A stretch of DNA of 64,000 bases, from positions 744,001 to 808,000 of the forward strand of contig CAVWLA010000003.1 of NCBI GenBank assembly GCA_963755825.1. The letters run 5' to 3'. Below are positions 1 to 8,290 of the stretch, one piece after another. Numbering within the stretch: the stretch's first letter is position 1; each line of letters starts with the position of its first letter. Source of the DNA: DATBQN01 sp963755825. Its GTDB lineage: Bacteria; Acidobacteriota; Thermoanaerobaculia; Multivoradales; UBA5704. A program made the position numbers and the translations under genes. The notes under the pieces were generated by a model, which saw nothing but the letters and a program-made list of their open reading frames with translations, did not search any database and was not told where the DNA came from.

Positions 1-1979
1 TCGAGCTGGTGCCGCCCGGCCCCACCCTCGCCGCAGCGCAGATCGGCGTCGCCTCGCTCGACTGGCTGCTCGCCGGCGCCGTCATGTACGCGCTGGTGCC
101 GCTCTCCTGGGGAATCGACTTTCCGGCCTTCCTCGCCATCTTCCTCTTCGCCCAGGTGGTCGGCCTCATCTCCCAGGTGCCCGGGGGCCTCGGCGTCTTC
201 GAGACGGTGATGGTGCTCCTCCTCCCCGCCGACCTCAAGCGCTCCGAGGTGCTCGGCTCGCTGATCGCCTTCCGCGCCATCTACTACTTCTGCCCGCTCA
301 TCCTGTCGACCGTCCTCCTCGCCGTCAACGAGGTGGTGGCGCGGCGCGAGCAGCTCGGCCGCGCGGCGCGCTTCTTCGGCAAGCGGGCGCCGTCGCTGGT
401 GCCGCCGGTGCTCGCGGCGACCACCTTCCTCGGCGGCGCCATGCTGCTCATCTCGGGGGCCACGCCGGCGGTGCACTCGCGGCTCGACTGGCTGAACGCG
501 CTCCTGCCGCTGCCGCTCATCGAGCTGTCGCACTTCCTCGGCAGCCTGGTCGGCGTCGCCCTCCTCTTCCTGGCGACCGGCCTGCAGCGCCGGCTCGACG
601 CCGCCTACCAGCTCGCCGTCGTCCTCCTCGGCACCGGCATCGTCGTCTCGCTCTTGAAGGGCCTCGACTACGAGGAGGCGGTCATCCTGTCGCTGATGCT
701 CGCCTCGCTCATCCCCTGCCGGCGCCACTTCTACCGCCGCGCCTCGCTCACCAGCCAGCCCTTCACCCCGATGTGGATCGTCGCCATCACCATCGTCGTC
801 TTCGGCTCGGTGTGGCTCGGCATCTTCGCCTACCAGCAGCGCGCCTACTCGACCAGCCTGTGGTGGCAGTTCACCCTCTTCGGCAACGCGCCGCGCTTCC
901 TCCGCGCCACCGTCGGCGTGCTGGCGGTCGCCCTCGCCGTCGCCTTCGAGCGGCTGATGCGGCCGGCGCGCCCGGAGCCGACGGTGCCCACCGGCGCCGA
1001 CCTCGATCGCGCCGAGGCGGTCGCCGTGCGCGCCCACCGCACCTACGCCTACCTCGCCCTTCTCGGCGACAAGGAGATCCTCTTCAGCGACAGCGGCAAC
1101 GCCTTCCTGATGTATGGGGTGGCGCGGCGGACCTGGGTGGCGATGGGCGACCCGGTGGGCCCGGAGCAGGAGCGCATCGACCTCGCCTGGCGCTTCCGCG
1201 AGCTCTCCGACCAGCACGGCGGCCGGCCGGTCTTCTACCAGGTCGGCGAGCGCGACCTCTACCTCTATGCCGACCTCGGCCTGACGCTCCTCAAGCTCGG
1301 CCAGGAGGGGCGCGTGCCGCTCGCCGAGTTCTCGCTCGAGGGGCGGGAGAGGAAGACGCTGCGCTGGGCGCACCGCAAGAGCGCCAACGAGGGGTACCGC
1401 TTCGAGGTGGTGCCGACGGAGGGGGTGCCGCCGCTCCTCCCCGAGCTGCAGGCGATCTCCGACGCCTGGCTGGGCGACAAGAACGTGCGCGAGAAGGGCT
1501 TCTCGCTCGGCTACTTCGACGCCGCCTACCTCGCCCGCTTCCCGCTCGCCCTGGTGCGCCGCGAGGGGCGGATCGTCGCCTTCGCCAACATCTGGCGCAG
1601 CGCCGACCGGGAGGAGATCTCGATCGACCTCATGCGCCACCGGCCGGAGGTCGAGAGCATCGTCATGGACTTCCTCTTCATCGAGCTGATGCTGCTCGGC
1701 AAGGCCGACGGCTTCAAGTGGTTCAACATCGGGATGGCGCCGCTCTCCGGCCTCGAGAACCGCGCCCTGGCGCCGCTCTGGAGCCGCCTCGGCTCGATGG
1801 TCTTCCGCCACGGCGAGCACTTCTACAACTTCCAGGGGCTGCGCCAGTACAAAGAGAAGTTCGACCCGGTGTGGAGCCCGCGCTACCTCGCGGCCCCGGC
1901 CGGCCTCACCCTCCCCCGCGTCCTCGCCGACGTCGCCGCCCTCATCGCCGGCGGCCTCGGCGGCGTCGTGCGGCGCTAG
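1..1979 (+). CDS. mprF: Phosphatidylglycerol lysyltransferase/flippase MprF, 5'-truncated by window edge
   Basis: MprF proteins transfer an amino acid from aminoacyl-tRNA to phosphatidylglycerol and flip the product across the inner membrane, which lowers negative surface charge and protects against cationic peptides. The visible part has hydrophobic membrane segments over about the first 310 residues (including the SQVPGGLGVFE loop typical of the flippase part), then a soluble DUF2156 synthase domain with FYQVGERDLYLYADLGL, LRWAHRKSANEGY and FKWFNIGMAPLSGL. The frame is open to base 1 with no convincing start, and about 655 residues are present against roughly 840-880 in complete family members, so the 5' end lies outside the window. 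The amino acid transferred (Lys, Ala or other) cannot be read from sequence. The 3' end converges with the next gene, 13 bases away. Confidence 0.92.
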   Translation, partial: ELVPPGPTLAAAQIGVASLDWLLAGAVMYALVPLSWGIDFPAFLAIFLFAQVVGLISQVPGGLGVFETVMVLLLPADLKRSEVLGSLIAFRAIYYFCPLILSTVLLAVNEVVARREQLGRAARFFGKRAPSLVPPVLAATTFLGGAMLLISGATPAVHSRLDWLNALLPLPLIELSHFLGSLVGVALLFLATGLQRRLDAAYQLAVVLLGTGIVVSLLKGLDYEEAVILSLMLASLIPCRRHFYRRASLTSQPFTPMWIVAITIVVFGSVWLGIFAYQQRAYSTSLWWQFTLFGNAPRFLRATVGVLAVALAVAFERLMRPARPEPTVPTGADLDRAEAVAVRAHRTYAYLALLGDKEILFSDSGNAFLMYGVARRTWVAMGDPVGPEQERIDLAWRFRELSDQHGGRPVFYQVGERDLYLYADLGLTLLKLGQEGRVPLAEFSLEGRERKTLRWAHRKSANEGYRFEVVPTEGVPPLLPELQAISDAWLGDKNVREKGFSLGYFDAAYLARFPLALVRREGRIVAFANIWRSADREEISIDLMRHRPEVESIVMDFLFIELMLLGKADGFKWFNIGMAPLSGLENRALAPLWSRLGSMVFRHGEHFYNFQGLRQYKEKFDPVWSPRYLAAPAGLTLPRVLADVAALIAGGLGGVVRR

Positions 1980-1992
1980 AAACGCTGCCGCG

Positions 1993-3165
1993 TCAATCGC
2001 CGCCGCCGGGGTCGGTCCCCTCGGCCGGCGCCTCGTCCTCCTCCTCGCGTGCCGGCGGCGGCGCCTTGACGGCCGGCGGCCGGAGTGCCGCATGGACGGT
2101 CGCCTCCGCGGCGGCGATCGCCGGCGCGGAGCCCGGCGGCGGGCCGGCGGGCGGCGCCAGCGGCGTGATCTCGATCGTCGGCGGCGCCGGCGGCGGCAGG
2201 TCGGAGCGGAGGAGCCCGGCGACCGGCGTCGGCGCGGGAGCCGGCGCGGCCGGCGGCACGGTCGCCCCGGGCAGAGCGCCGGGGGCGGGAGAGGCTGGCT
2301 TCGGCGGCATGCTGGCGGCGCGGCGGGCGGCGAGCTCGCGGAAGAGGGCCGCCGCGAAGTCGCCGATCGCCGCCCGCGCCTCCGGCGGCGCCGGCCCGGA
2401 AGCGCCGCCGCCGGCGAAGGTGATGCCGCTCGCGGCCAGCGTGGCGCGGCCGGTGTCGAGCGAGTCGACCTGGAACGGCCGGTAGGCGTCGAACCAGCGG
2501 TAGAGGCGGGCGAGCGGCTCGGCGGCGAGGCGGCCGCGCACCTCCTGCCGCCAGTCGCAGTTGCCGGCGCGCACCTCGCCGGAGAGGAAGACCGAGAGGC
2601 CGTCGCAGGCGAGCGGGCCGCCGCGCCAGGCGAGCGCCAGGCCGTAGGAGGCGCCGTCGCCGCCCTCGCCCAGCGCCGTCTCCGCCGCGGTCTTCCGCGC
2701 CCACTCGCGGATCATCCGCCGCTCCGCCGGCGAGGGCGCCGTCGCGCCGCGGCCGGCGAAGGCGAACCGTTCGCCGGCCGCGACCGCCGCGAAGGGGGCG
2801 AAGGTGGCGGCGAAGAAGCGCAGGTCGTCCGCCTCCTCCGGCCGGTCGAAAGCGGTGCGGACGAGCGGCTCGGCCGCTTCCCCCGGGGACGCCCCGCCGG
2901 CGGCCCCGGCGGCCCCCACCGCAACGCCGCCCTCCCCGATCACCACCCGCTCGCCGGGGGCGGCGCCGCGCACCCAGTCGATCGCCGGGCGGCCGAGCGC
3001 GGCGGGCACCACCGCCGGCGGCCGCGCCCGCCGGTGCGCGCCGCCGCGGCCGCCGCAGGAGGCGAAACCGAGCAGGACCAGGATGCCGATTGCACCGAGG
3101 GCGCCGACCGCGGCGAGCGAGAGGGCGGCGAGGCCGGCGGGTCGGCGGCGGGGCGACGGCAGCAT
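1993..3165 (-). CDS. Exported Ala/Pro-rich protein of unknown function
   Basis: I do not recognise this 390-residue protein. The ATG at 3165 is preferred over upstream starts because it puts an Arg-rich n-region directly before a long hydrophobic segment (residues about 12-35), as in an export signal or N-terminal anchor. A Cys follows in FASCGG, so it could be a lipoprotein, though Phe at -3 is not ideal. The middle (about 100-290) looks folded, with isolated Cys at LACDGLSV and GNCDWRQEV. The last 110 residues are low-complexity Pro/Ala with a Glu-rich tail. It is transcribed divergently from the TetR gene, so the intergenic promoter could serve both. Confidence 0.6.
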   Translation of the reverse strand: MLPSPRRRPAGLAALSLAAVGALGAIGILVLLGFASCGGRGGAHRRARPPAVVPAALGRPAIDWVRGAAPGERVVIGEGGVAVGAAGAAGGASPGEAAEPLVRTAFDRPEEADDLRFFAATFAPFAAVAAGERFAFAGRGATAPSPAERRMIREWARKTAAETALGEGGDGASYGLALAWRGGPLACDGLSVFLSGEVRAGNCDWRQEVRGRLAAEPLARLYRWFDAYRPFQVDSLDTGRATLAASGITFAGGGASGPAPPEARAAIGDFAAALFRELAARRAASMPPKPASPAPGALPGATVPPAAPAPAPTPVAGLLRSDLPPPAPPTIEITPLAPPAGPPPGSAPAIAAAEATVHAALRPPAVKAPPPAREEEDEAPAEGTDPGGGD

Positions 3166-3217
3166 CGCCGGCGAGGATAGCGGCAAGCCCCGCGGCGGTC
3201 CACCGGACGCCGCGCGC

Positions 3218-3261
3218 TTGACAGGGCGGCCGGGAGCGGCAAGAATTGAACCGTGGTTCAA
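3218..3261 (+). promoter_or_regulatory. TetR-gene promoter with 16-bp palindromic operator over the start codon
   Basis: TTGACA at 3218-3223, a 17-base spacer, then AAGAAT at 3241-3246 resembles a sigma-70 promoter. The regulator's GTG start (3253) lies 7 bases after the -10 box, where transcription should begin, so the message is probably leaderless. A perfect inverted repeat, TTGAACC-GT-GGTTCAA (3246-3261), covers the end of the -10 box, the start point and the first codons. That is the usual position of an autorepressing TetR operator. Confidence 0.6.
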
Positions 3262-3972
3262 ACGACGCAGGAACGGCCGGCCGCGGCGCGGCACCCGCGG
3301 CGGCGGGCGCTCGCCCCGCGCGGGCGGGAGAGCGAGCGGCGGCGGGCGATCCTCGACGCCGCCTCGCGCGTCTTCTTACGCAAGGGTGTCCACGGCGCCG
3401 GGATGCGCGACATCGCGGCCGAGCTCGGGATGGCGGTGGGGAACCTCTACTACTACTTCGTCGACAAGGAGGACCTCCTCGCCTACGTCCAGGAGGACGC
3501 CCTCGCCGGCCTCCTCGCCTTCGCCGCCCGCGTCCGCGCCCTCGAGCTGCCGGCGGACGCCCGCCTCCGCCTCCTCGTCGTCGGCCACGTGCTGCGTCTG
3601 AACGACGCCCAGGACGGCACCCCCGGCTCGCTCGCCCACCTCGAGCTCGAGGTCCTCTCGCCGCCGCGCCGGCGGGCCATCCAGGTGCTCCGCGACCGCT
3701 ACGAGCGGCAGTTCCGCGAGCTGCTCGAGGAGGGCGCCGCCGCCGGCGACTTCCGCCAGGCCGACGCCAAGGTCGGCGCCCGGCTGATCCTGGGCGCCCT
3801 CAACTGGACGGCGCGCTGGTTCCGCCCCGGCGGCGCCAAGAGCGCGCGCGAGATCGGCGAGGAGGCGGCGGCGCTCCTCGTCGCCGGCCTGATGGCGCCG
3901 GGGCGGACCCTCGCCGGCACCGATCTCAGCCGTCTCGACCAGTGCCTGCGACCTGCCGAGGAGAGAGCCTGA
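3253..3972 (+). CDS. TetR/AcrR-family transcriptional repressor
   Basis: A 239-residue TetR-type regulator. Residues about 30-77 form the N-terminal DNA-binding domain (RRAILDAASRVFLRKGVHGA, then MRDIAAELGMAVGNLYYYF, with the recognition helix and conserved NLYYYF). The remainder is a helical ligand-binding and dimerisation domain too divergent to name its inducer. The GTG start at 3253 lies inside a palindrome that may be its own operator. It sits 2 bases before a three-gene molybdenum hydroxylase operon and is co-directional, so it most likely controls that operon and itself, perhaps in response to an aromatic acyl-CoA. The ligand is inference from context. Confidence 0.88.
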   Translation: MVQTTQERPAAARHPRRRALAPRGRESERRRAILDAASRVFLRKGVHGAGMRDIAAELGMAVGNLYYYFVDKEDLLAYVQEDALAGLLAFAARVRALELPADARLRLLVVGHVLRLNDAQDGTPGSLAHLELEVLSPPRRRAIQVLRDRYERQFRELLEEGAAAGDFRQADAKVGARLILGALNWTARWFRPGGAKSAREIGEEAAALLVAGLMAPGRTLAGTDLSRLDQCLRPAEERA

Positions 3973-3974
3973 GA

Positions 3975-4535
3975 ATGGCCGCCGACACCACCCTGCTCAC
4001 GCTGACCGTCAACGGCGAGGCGCGCACCGTCGTCTTCCCCACCCATCACACGCTCCTCGAGGTGCTGCGCGAGGAGTGCGGGCTGACCGGCACCAAGCAC
4101 GGCTGCGAGCTCGGCGAGTGCGGCACCTGCGCGGTGCTCGTCGACGGCCGCCCGGTGCTCTCCTGCCTGCTGCTCGCCGCCGACCTCGCGGGGCGCGCCA
4201 TCGAGACGGTCGAGGGGCTTGCCCGCGGCAACGACCTCCACCCGCTGCAGGCCGCCTTCGCCGACTTGGGCGCCGCCCAGTGCGGCTACTGCACGCCGGG
4301 GATCCTGCTCACCGCTAAGGCGCTCCTGGCGGAGAACGCGGCGCCGGACGACGCCGCGATCCGCCAGGCGCTCGCCGGCAACCTCTGCCGCTGCACCGGG
4401 TACCACAAGATCGTCGAGGCGGTCGCCTGGGCGGCGGCGCGGATGCGCGGCGACGACAGCCCGCCGCCGCGGCGCGTCCTCTGGGGCGATCCCCTGCCGA
4501 TCCACGAGGCGATTCAACAAGAGGAAGAGAGCTGA
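3975..4535 (+). CDS. hcrC: Molybdenum hydroxylase 2Fe-2S subunit, 4-hydroxybenzoyl-CoA reductase gamma-like
   Basis: A 186-residue iron-sulfur electron-transfer subunit of the xanthine oxidase family. The plant-type [2Fe-2S] site is Cys44, Cys49, Cys52 and Cys64 (KHGCELGECGTC). The helical second [2Fe-2S] site is Cys103 and Cys106 (CGYC) with Cys138 and Cys140 (CRC). It passes electrons between the FAD subunit and the molybdenum centre. It lies first in the operon in the order gamma-alpha-beta, as I recall for the Thauera hcrCAB genes. It starts 2 bases after the TetR stop and ends 2 bases before the large subunit. The link to 4-hydroxybenzoyl-CoA rests mainly on the FAD subunit. Confidence 0.85.
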   Translation: MAADTTLLTLTVNGEARTVVFPTHHTLLEVLREECGLTGTKHGCELGECGTCAVLVDGRPVLSCLLLAADLAGRAIETVEGLARGNDLHPLQAAFADLGAAQCGYCTPGILLTAKALLAENAAPDDAAIRQALAGNLCRCTGYHKIVEAVAWAAARMRGDDSPPPRRVLWGDPLPIHEAIQQEEES

Positions 4536-4537
4536 GC

Positions 4538-7126
4538 ATGGCCGAGCCCGCCGAGAGACCCGAACGCGCGGATCTCGAACCCGGCGCGGACGCCGCGCCG
4601 GAGCGCGAGCTCAGGCTCATCGGCACGCCGTTCCGCCGCGTCGACGGCCGCGCCAAGGTGACCGGGGCGACGCGCTTCGCCGACGACCTCGCCTTCCCGC
4701 GCATGGCGTTCTTGAAGCTCGTCCGCTCGACCGTCCCCCACGCGCGGATCGCCGGCATCGACACCGCCGCCGCGGCCGCCGTGCCGGGGGTGCTCGGCTT
4801 CCTCACCGGCGCCGATTTCCCCGTCCCCTTCGGCATCCTGCCGGTGTCGCAGGACGAGCACGCCCTCTGCCCCGACCATGTCCGTTTCGTCGGCGATCCG
4901 GTGGTCGCGGTGGCGGCGACGAGCGAGGACGCGGCGCACGAGGCGGCGCTGGCGGTCGACGTCGCCTACGAGCCGCTCACGACCATCGCCTCGATCGAGG
5001 AGGCGCTCGCGACCCCCGAGCCGCGCATCCACGACTACGGCGACGGCGGCAACGTCCACAAGCTGGTGGCGATGGCCTTCGGCGACGTCGAGGGCGGCTT
5101 CGCCGAGGCCGAGCGGATCTTCGAGGACAGCTTCTTCTACGACGGCAACACCCATCTCGCCATGGAGCAGCACGCCGCCGTGGCGGTGCCCGAGGACGAC
5201 GACCGGGTGACCGTCTACTCCTCGACGCAGACGCCGCACTACGTCCACCGCGCGCTCACCAAGGTGCTCGGCCTGCCGGCGTCGCGCATCCGCGTCGTCG
5301 CCTGCTCGAACGGCGGCGGCTTCGGCGGCAAGAGCGACCCCTTCAACCACGAGATCGTCGCGGCGAAAATGGCGTTGAAGCTCGGCCGGCCGGTCAAGGT
5401 GACGCTCACCCGCGAGGAGGTCTTCTACTGCCACCGCGGCCGCCATCCGGTGCTCATGCAGCTGCGCACCGGCGTGCGCCGGGTCGACGGCGCGCTGCGC
5501 ATCACCGGCCACAGCCTGAAGACGGCGCTCGACGGCGGCGCCTACGGCAGCTACGGCGTCGCCTCGACCTACTACACCGGCGCCCTCGAGACGGTGACCT
5601 ACGACCTGCCGGCCTACCGCTTCGAGGGGGTGCGCACCTTCACCAACAAGCCGCCCTGCGGCCCCAAGCGCGGCCACGGCACGCCGCAGCCGCGCTTCGG
5701 CTTCGAGGTGCAGCTCGACAAGATCGCCGTGGCGCTCGGCGACAACCCCGCCGACCTCCGCCTCGGCATGCTCGCCCCCGCCGGCACGATCACCGCCAAC
5801 TGGCTGCGCGTCGGCACCATGGGGCTGCGGCGCTGCATCGAGGCGGTGGTCGACGGCAGCGGGTTCCGCCGGCGCTGGGGGCAGCTCCCCGCCGGCCGCG
5901 GCCTCGGCATCGCCTGCGGCGCCTACCTCTGCGGCGCCGGCCTCCCCATCTACTGGAACCAGATGCCGCAGTCCGGCGTGCAGCTCAAGCTCGACCGCTC
6001 GGGCGGCGTCGCCGTCTTCTGCGGCCAGACGGAGATCGGCCAGGGGTCGGACTCGATCCTCGCCGCCATCGTCGCCGAGGTGCTGGGGATCGACCTGAGG
6101 GACATCCGGCTGTGCGTCGCCGATACCGACCTGACGCCGGTCGACCTCGGCAGCTACTCCTCGCGGGTCACCATGATGATGGGCAACGCCGCCCGCGAGG
6201 CGGCCGAGCGGGCGCGCGACCTCCTCGCCCGCGCCGCCGCCGACCATCTCGAGGTGCCGATCGGCCGCCTGGTCTTCGCCGAGCGCCGGGTGTTCGACGC
6301 CGAGGACCCGGCGCGCGGCATGAGCTTCGCGGAGGCCGCGATCGCCGCCGAGGCGCGCTTCGGCACCCTGGGGACGACCGGCTCCTACGTGCCGCCGCGC
6401 TCGCCCGGCCGCTACCGCGGCGCCGGCGTCGGCCCCTCGCCCACGTACTCCTACACCGCCGCCGTCGTCGAGGTCGAGGTCGACGCGGCGACCGGCCTCT
6501 GGCAGCCCCTCCACGTCTGGATCGCGCACGACATCGGCCGCGCCCTGAACCCGGCGCTGGTCATCGGCCAGATCGAGGGCAGCGTCTACATGGGGCTGGG
6601 CGAGGTGATGATGGAGGAGCAGGCCTTCCGCCGCCTCCCCAAGCGGCTCTCCGCGGCGCTGGTGCACAAGTTCCCCTCGATGCTCGAGTACAAGAGCCCG
6701 ACCTTCTGCGAGATGCCGCCGGTCACCTCCTACCTCATCGAGGAGCCCGACCCGGCCGGCCCCTTCGGCGCCAAGGAGGTCGGCCAGGGGCCGCTGCTGC
6801 CGATCATGCCGGCGGTCGCCAACGCCATCCACGACGCGGTGGGGGCGCGCATCGACCAGGTGCCGATCCATCCGCACATGATCGTCAAGGCGCTGGCGGC
6901 GAAGGCCGCCGGCCAGGAGCCGCGCTTCGGCCCGCGCCGCTTTCCGGCGGTCGACTTCGGCGACGAGCTGCGCGTCCCCACCCCCGCCGAGGGCGGCGAC
7001 GGGCGGGCGATCGACGACCTCCGCCACCGGCTGCGCGAGCGCGACAAGGGGGCGGGGAGCGGCACCATGCTGACCCGCGAGGAAGCCCTCCGCCAGAAGC
7101 GCCTGCAGGCGCTGACCACGAGCTGA
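4538..7126 (+). CDS. hcrA: Molybdopterin-binding large subunit, 4-hydroxybenzoyl-CoA reductase alpha-like
   Basis: An 862-residue catalytic subunit that binds the molybdenum-pterin cofactor (CoxL/XdhB/HcrA family). The N-terminal ~130 residues form the a/b hammerhead domain (RVDGRAKVTGATRFADD). The Mo-cofactor domains follow, with SNGGGFGGKSDPF, CGPKRGHGTPQPRF, GQTEIGQGSDSI and, near the C terminus, GPFGAKEVGQGPLLP, whose Glu is the conserved active-site base. The C-terminal ~90 residues are charged and less conserved. Substrate is not readable from this subunit alone; the four-Cys insertion in the partner FAD subunit points to an aryl-CoA reductase, which removes the para-hydroxyl group of 4-hydroxybenzoyl-CoA in anaerobic aromatic degradation. 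A GAGCTGAGC sequence lies just before the ATG. Confidence 0.85.
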   Translation: MAEPAERPERADLEPGADAAPERELRLIGTPFRRVDGRAKVTGATRFADDLAFPRMAFLKLVRSTVPHARIAGIDTAAAAAVPGVLGFLTGADFPVPFGILPVSQDEHALCPDHVRFVGDPVVAVAATSEDAAHEAALAVDVAYEPLTTIASIEEALATPEPRIHDYGDGGNVHKLVAMAFGDVEGGFAEAERIFEDSFFYDGNTHLAMEQHAAVAVPEDDDRVTVYSSTQTPHYVHRALTKVLGLPASRIRVVACSNGGGFGGKSDPFNHEIVAAKMALKLGRPVKVTLTREEVFYCHRGRHPVLMQLRTGVRRVDGALRITGHSLKTALDGGAYGSYGVASTYYTGALETVTYDLPAYRFEGVRTFTNKPPCGPKRGHGTPQPRFGFEVQLDKIAVALGDNPADLRLGMLAPAGTITANWLRVGTMGLRRCIEAVVDGSGFRRRWGQLPAGRGLGIACGAYLCGAGLPIYWNQMPQSGVQLKLDRSGGVAVFCGQTEIGQGSDSILAAIVAEVLGIDLRDIRLCVADTDLTPVDLGSYSSRVTMMMGNAAREAAERARDLLARAAADHLEVPIGRLVFAERRVFDAEDPARGMSFAEAAIAAEARFGTLGTTGSYVPPRSPGRYRGAGVGPSPTYSYTAAVVEVEVDAATGLWQPLHVWIAHDIGRALNPALVIGQIEGSVYMGLGEVMMEEQAFRRLPKRLSAALVHKFPSMLEYKSPTFCEMPPVTSYLIEEPDPAGPFGAKEVGQGPLLPIMPAVANAIHDAVGARIDQVPIHPHMIVKALAAKAAGQEPRFGPRRFPAVDFGDELRVPTPAEGGDGRAIDDLRHRLRERDKGAGSGTMLTREEALRQKRLQALTTS

Positions 7127-7148
7127 GCCCGCGAGGCCTCCCCAGACC

Positions 7149-8180
7149 ATGCTCCGCCTGCCGCCGTTCCGCTATCTCCAGCCGAAGAGCCTCGCCGAGG
7201 CCGCCGGCATGCTCGCCGGCGAGGGCCAGCCCGTGCGCCTCGTCGCCGGCGGCACCGACCTGTGGCCCAACATGAAGCGCCGCAACCAGAAGGCGGCGAC
7301 AGTGGTGAGCCTGATGGGCGTCCCGGGCCTCGCGGCCATCGCCGCCATCGCCGCCCATGACGAGGTCGCGATCGGCGCCACCGCGCTCTTGGCCGACGTC
7401 GCCGGGCACGCCGCGGTGCGCGGCCGCTACCCGGCGCTGGCGCGGGCGGTCGAGTCGATCTCCTCGCCGCCGCTCCGCAACATGGGGACGCTCGGCGGCA
7501 ACCTCTGCGTGGACACCCGCTGCACCTACTACGACCAGACGGAGGAGTGGCGGCGCTCGATCGGCTACTGCATGAAGGAGGTCGGCACGGTCTGCTGGGT
7601 GGCGCCGGGGTCGCCCAAGTGCCTCGCCCACGCCGCCTCCGACGCGGCGCCGATGCTCGTCGCGCTCGACGCCCGCGCCCGCCTGGCTTCCGCGGCCGGT
7701 GAGCGCGCCATCCCCCTCGCCGACCTCTACCGGAACGACGGCATCGACTACCTGGGCAAGCGCCCCGACGAGATCCTCACCGCGGTTCTGCTGCCGGCGG
7801 CGAGCGCCGCCGGCGCCTGCCGCACGGCGTTCTGGAAGCTCCGCCGCCGCGGCTCGATCGACTTCGCCGTCCTCTCCGTCGCCGCGGCGGTGTGGAGCGA
7901 CGCCGGCGGCACCGTCACCGCCGCCCGCCTCGTCCTCGGCGCCGTCGCCTCCGCTCCGGTCGACGCCACCGCCGCGGCGGCAGCACTCGTCGGCCGCCCG
8001 CTCGGCGAAGAGACCATCGCCGAGGCCGCCCTCCTCTGCCGCCAGGTGGCGACGCCGATGGACAACACCGACTTCCAGGCCCAATGGCGGAACCTCATGG
8101 TCGAGCGCTACGCCGAGGCGGCGCTGCGCGAGGTCGCCGGCCTGCCGCAGCAGCGGCTGGCGCCAGGCCACCCGCTGTAG
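7149..8180 (+). CDS. hcrB: FAD subunit with extra 4Fe-4S insertion, 4-hydroxybenzoyl-CoA reductase beta-like
   Basis: A 343-residue FAD-binding subunit of the CoxM/HcrB family. LVAGGTDLWPNMK (residues 32-44) and the NMGTLGGNLC region (111-120) contact FAD. An insertion carries Cys125, Cys141, Cys149 and Cys158, a spacing of 16-8-9. As I recall, the Thauera aromatica HcrB structure has the same spacing for the Cys residues of an extra [4Fe-4S] cluster that lets electrons flow toward the molybdenum centre for reductive dehydroxylation. Ordinary xanthine dehydrogenase-type FAD subunits lack this loop. The gene follows the large subunit by 22 bases and ends the operon. No partner thioesterase, CoA ligase or benzoyl-CoA reductase gene lies nearby. 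Confidence 0.85.
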   Translation: MLRLPPFRYLQPKSLAEAAGMLAGEGQPVRLVAGGTDLWPNMKRRNQKAATVVSLMGVPGLAAIAAIAAHDEVAIGATALLADVAGHAAVRGRYPALARAVESISSPPLRNMGTLGGNLCVDTRCTYYDQTEEWRRSIGYCMKEVGTVCWVAPGSPKCLAHAASDAAPMLVALDARARLASAAGERAIPLADLYRNDGIDYLGKRPDEILTAVLLPAASAAGACRTAFWKLRRRGSIDFAVLSVAAAVWSDAGGTVTAARLVLGAVASAPVDATAAAAALVGRPLGEETIAEAALLCRQVATPMDNTDFQAQWRNLMVERYAEAALREVAGLPQQRLAPGHPL

Positions 8181-8290
8181 ATCGTCCCGCAGGAGCTTGA
8201 TCAGGAAACCTGGGGAGCGCTCGCGCGGCAGCCAGCGATCGCCCCATCCGCCCCTCCGGCCGACCGCGCCGCTGCGGGTAGACTCTCCGC

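Noticed and set aside
7149..8180. Plain xanthine dehydrogenase or CO dehydrogenase FAD subunit
   Set aside because: The four-Cys insertion with 16-8-9 spacing is absent from those subunits.
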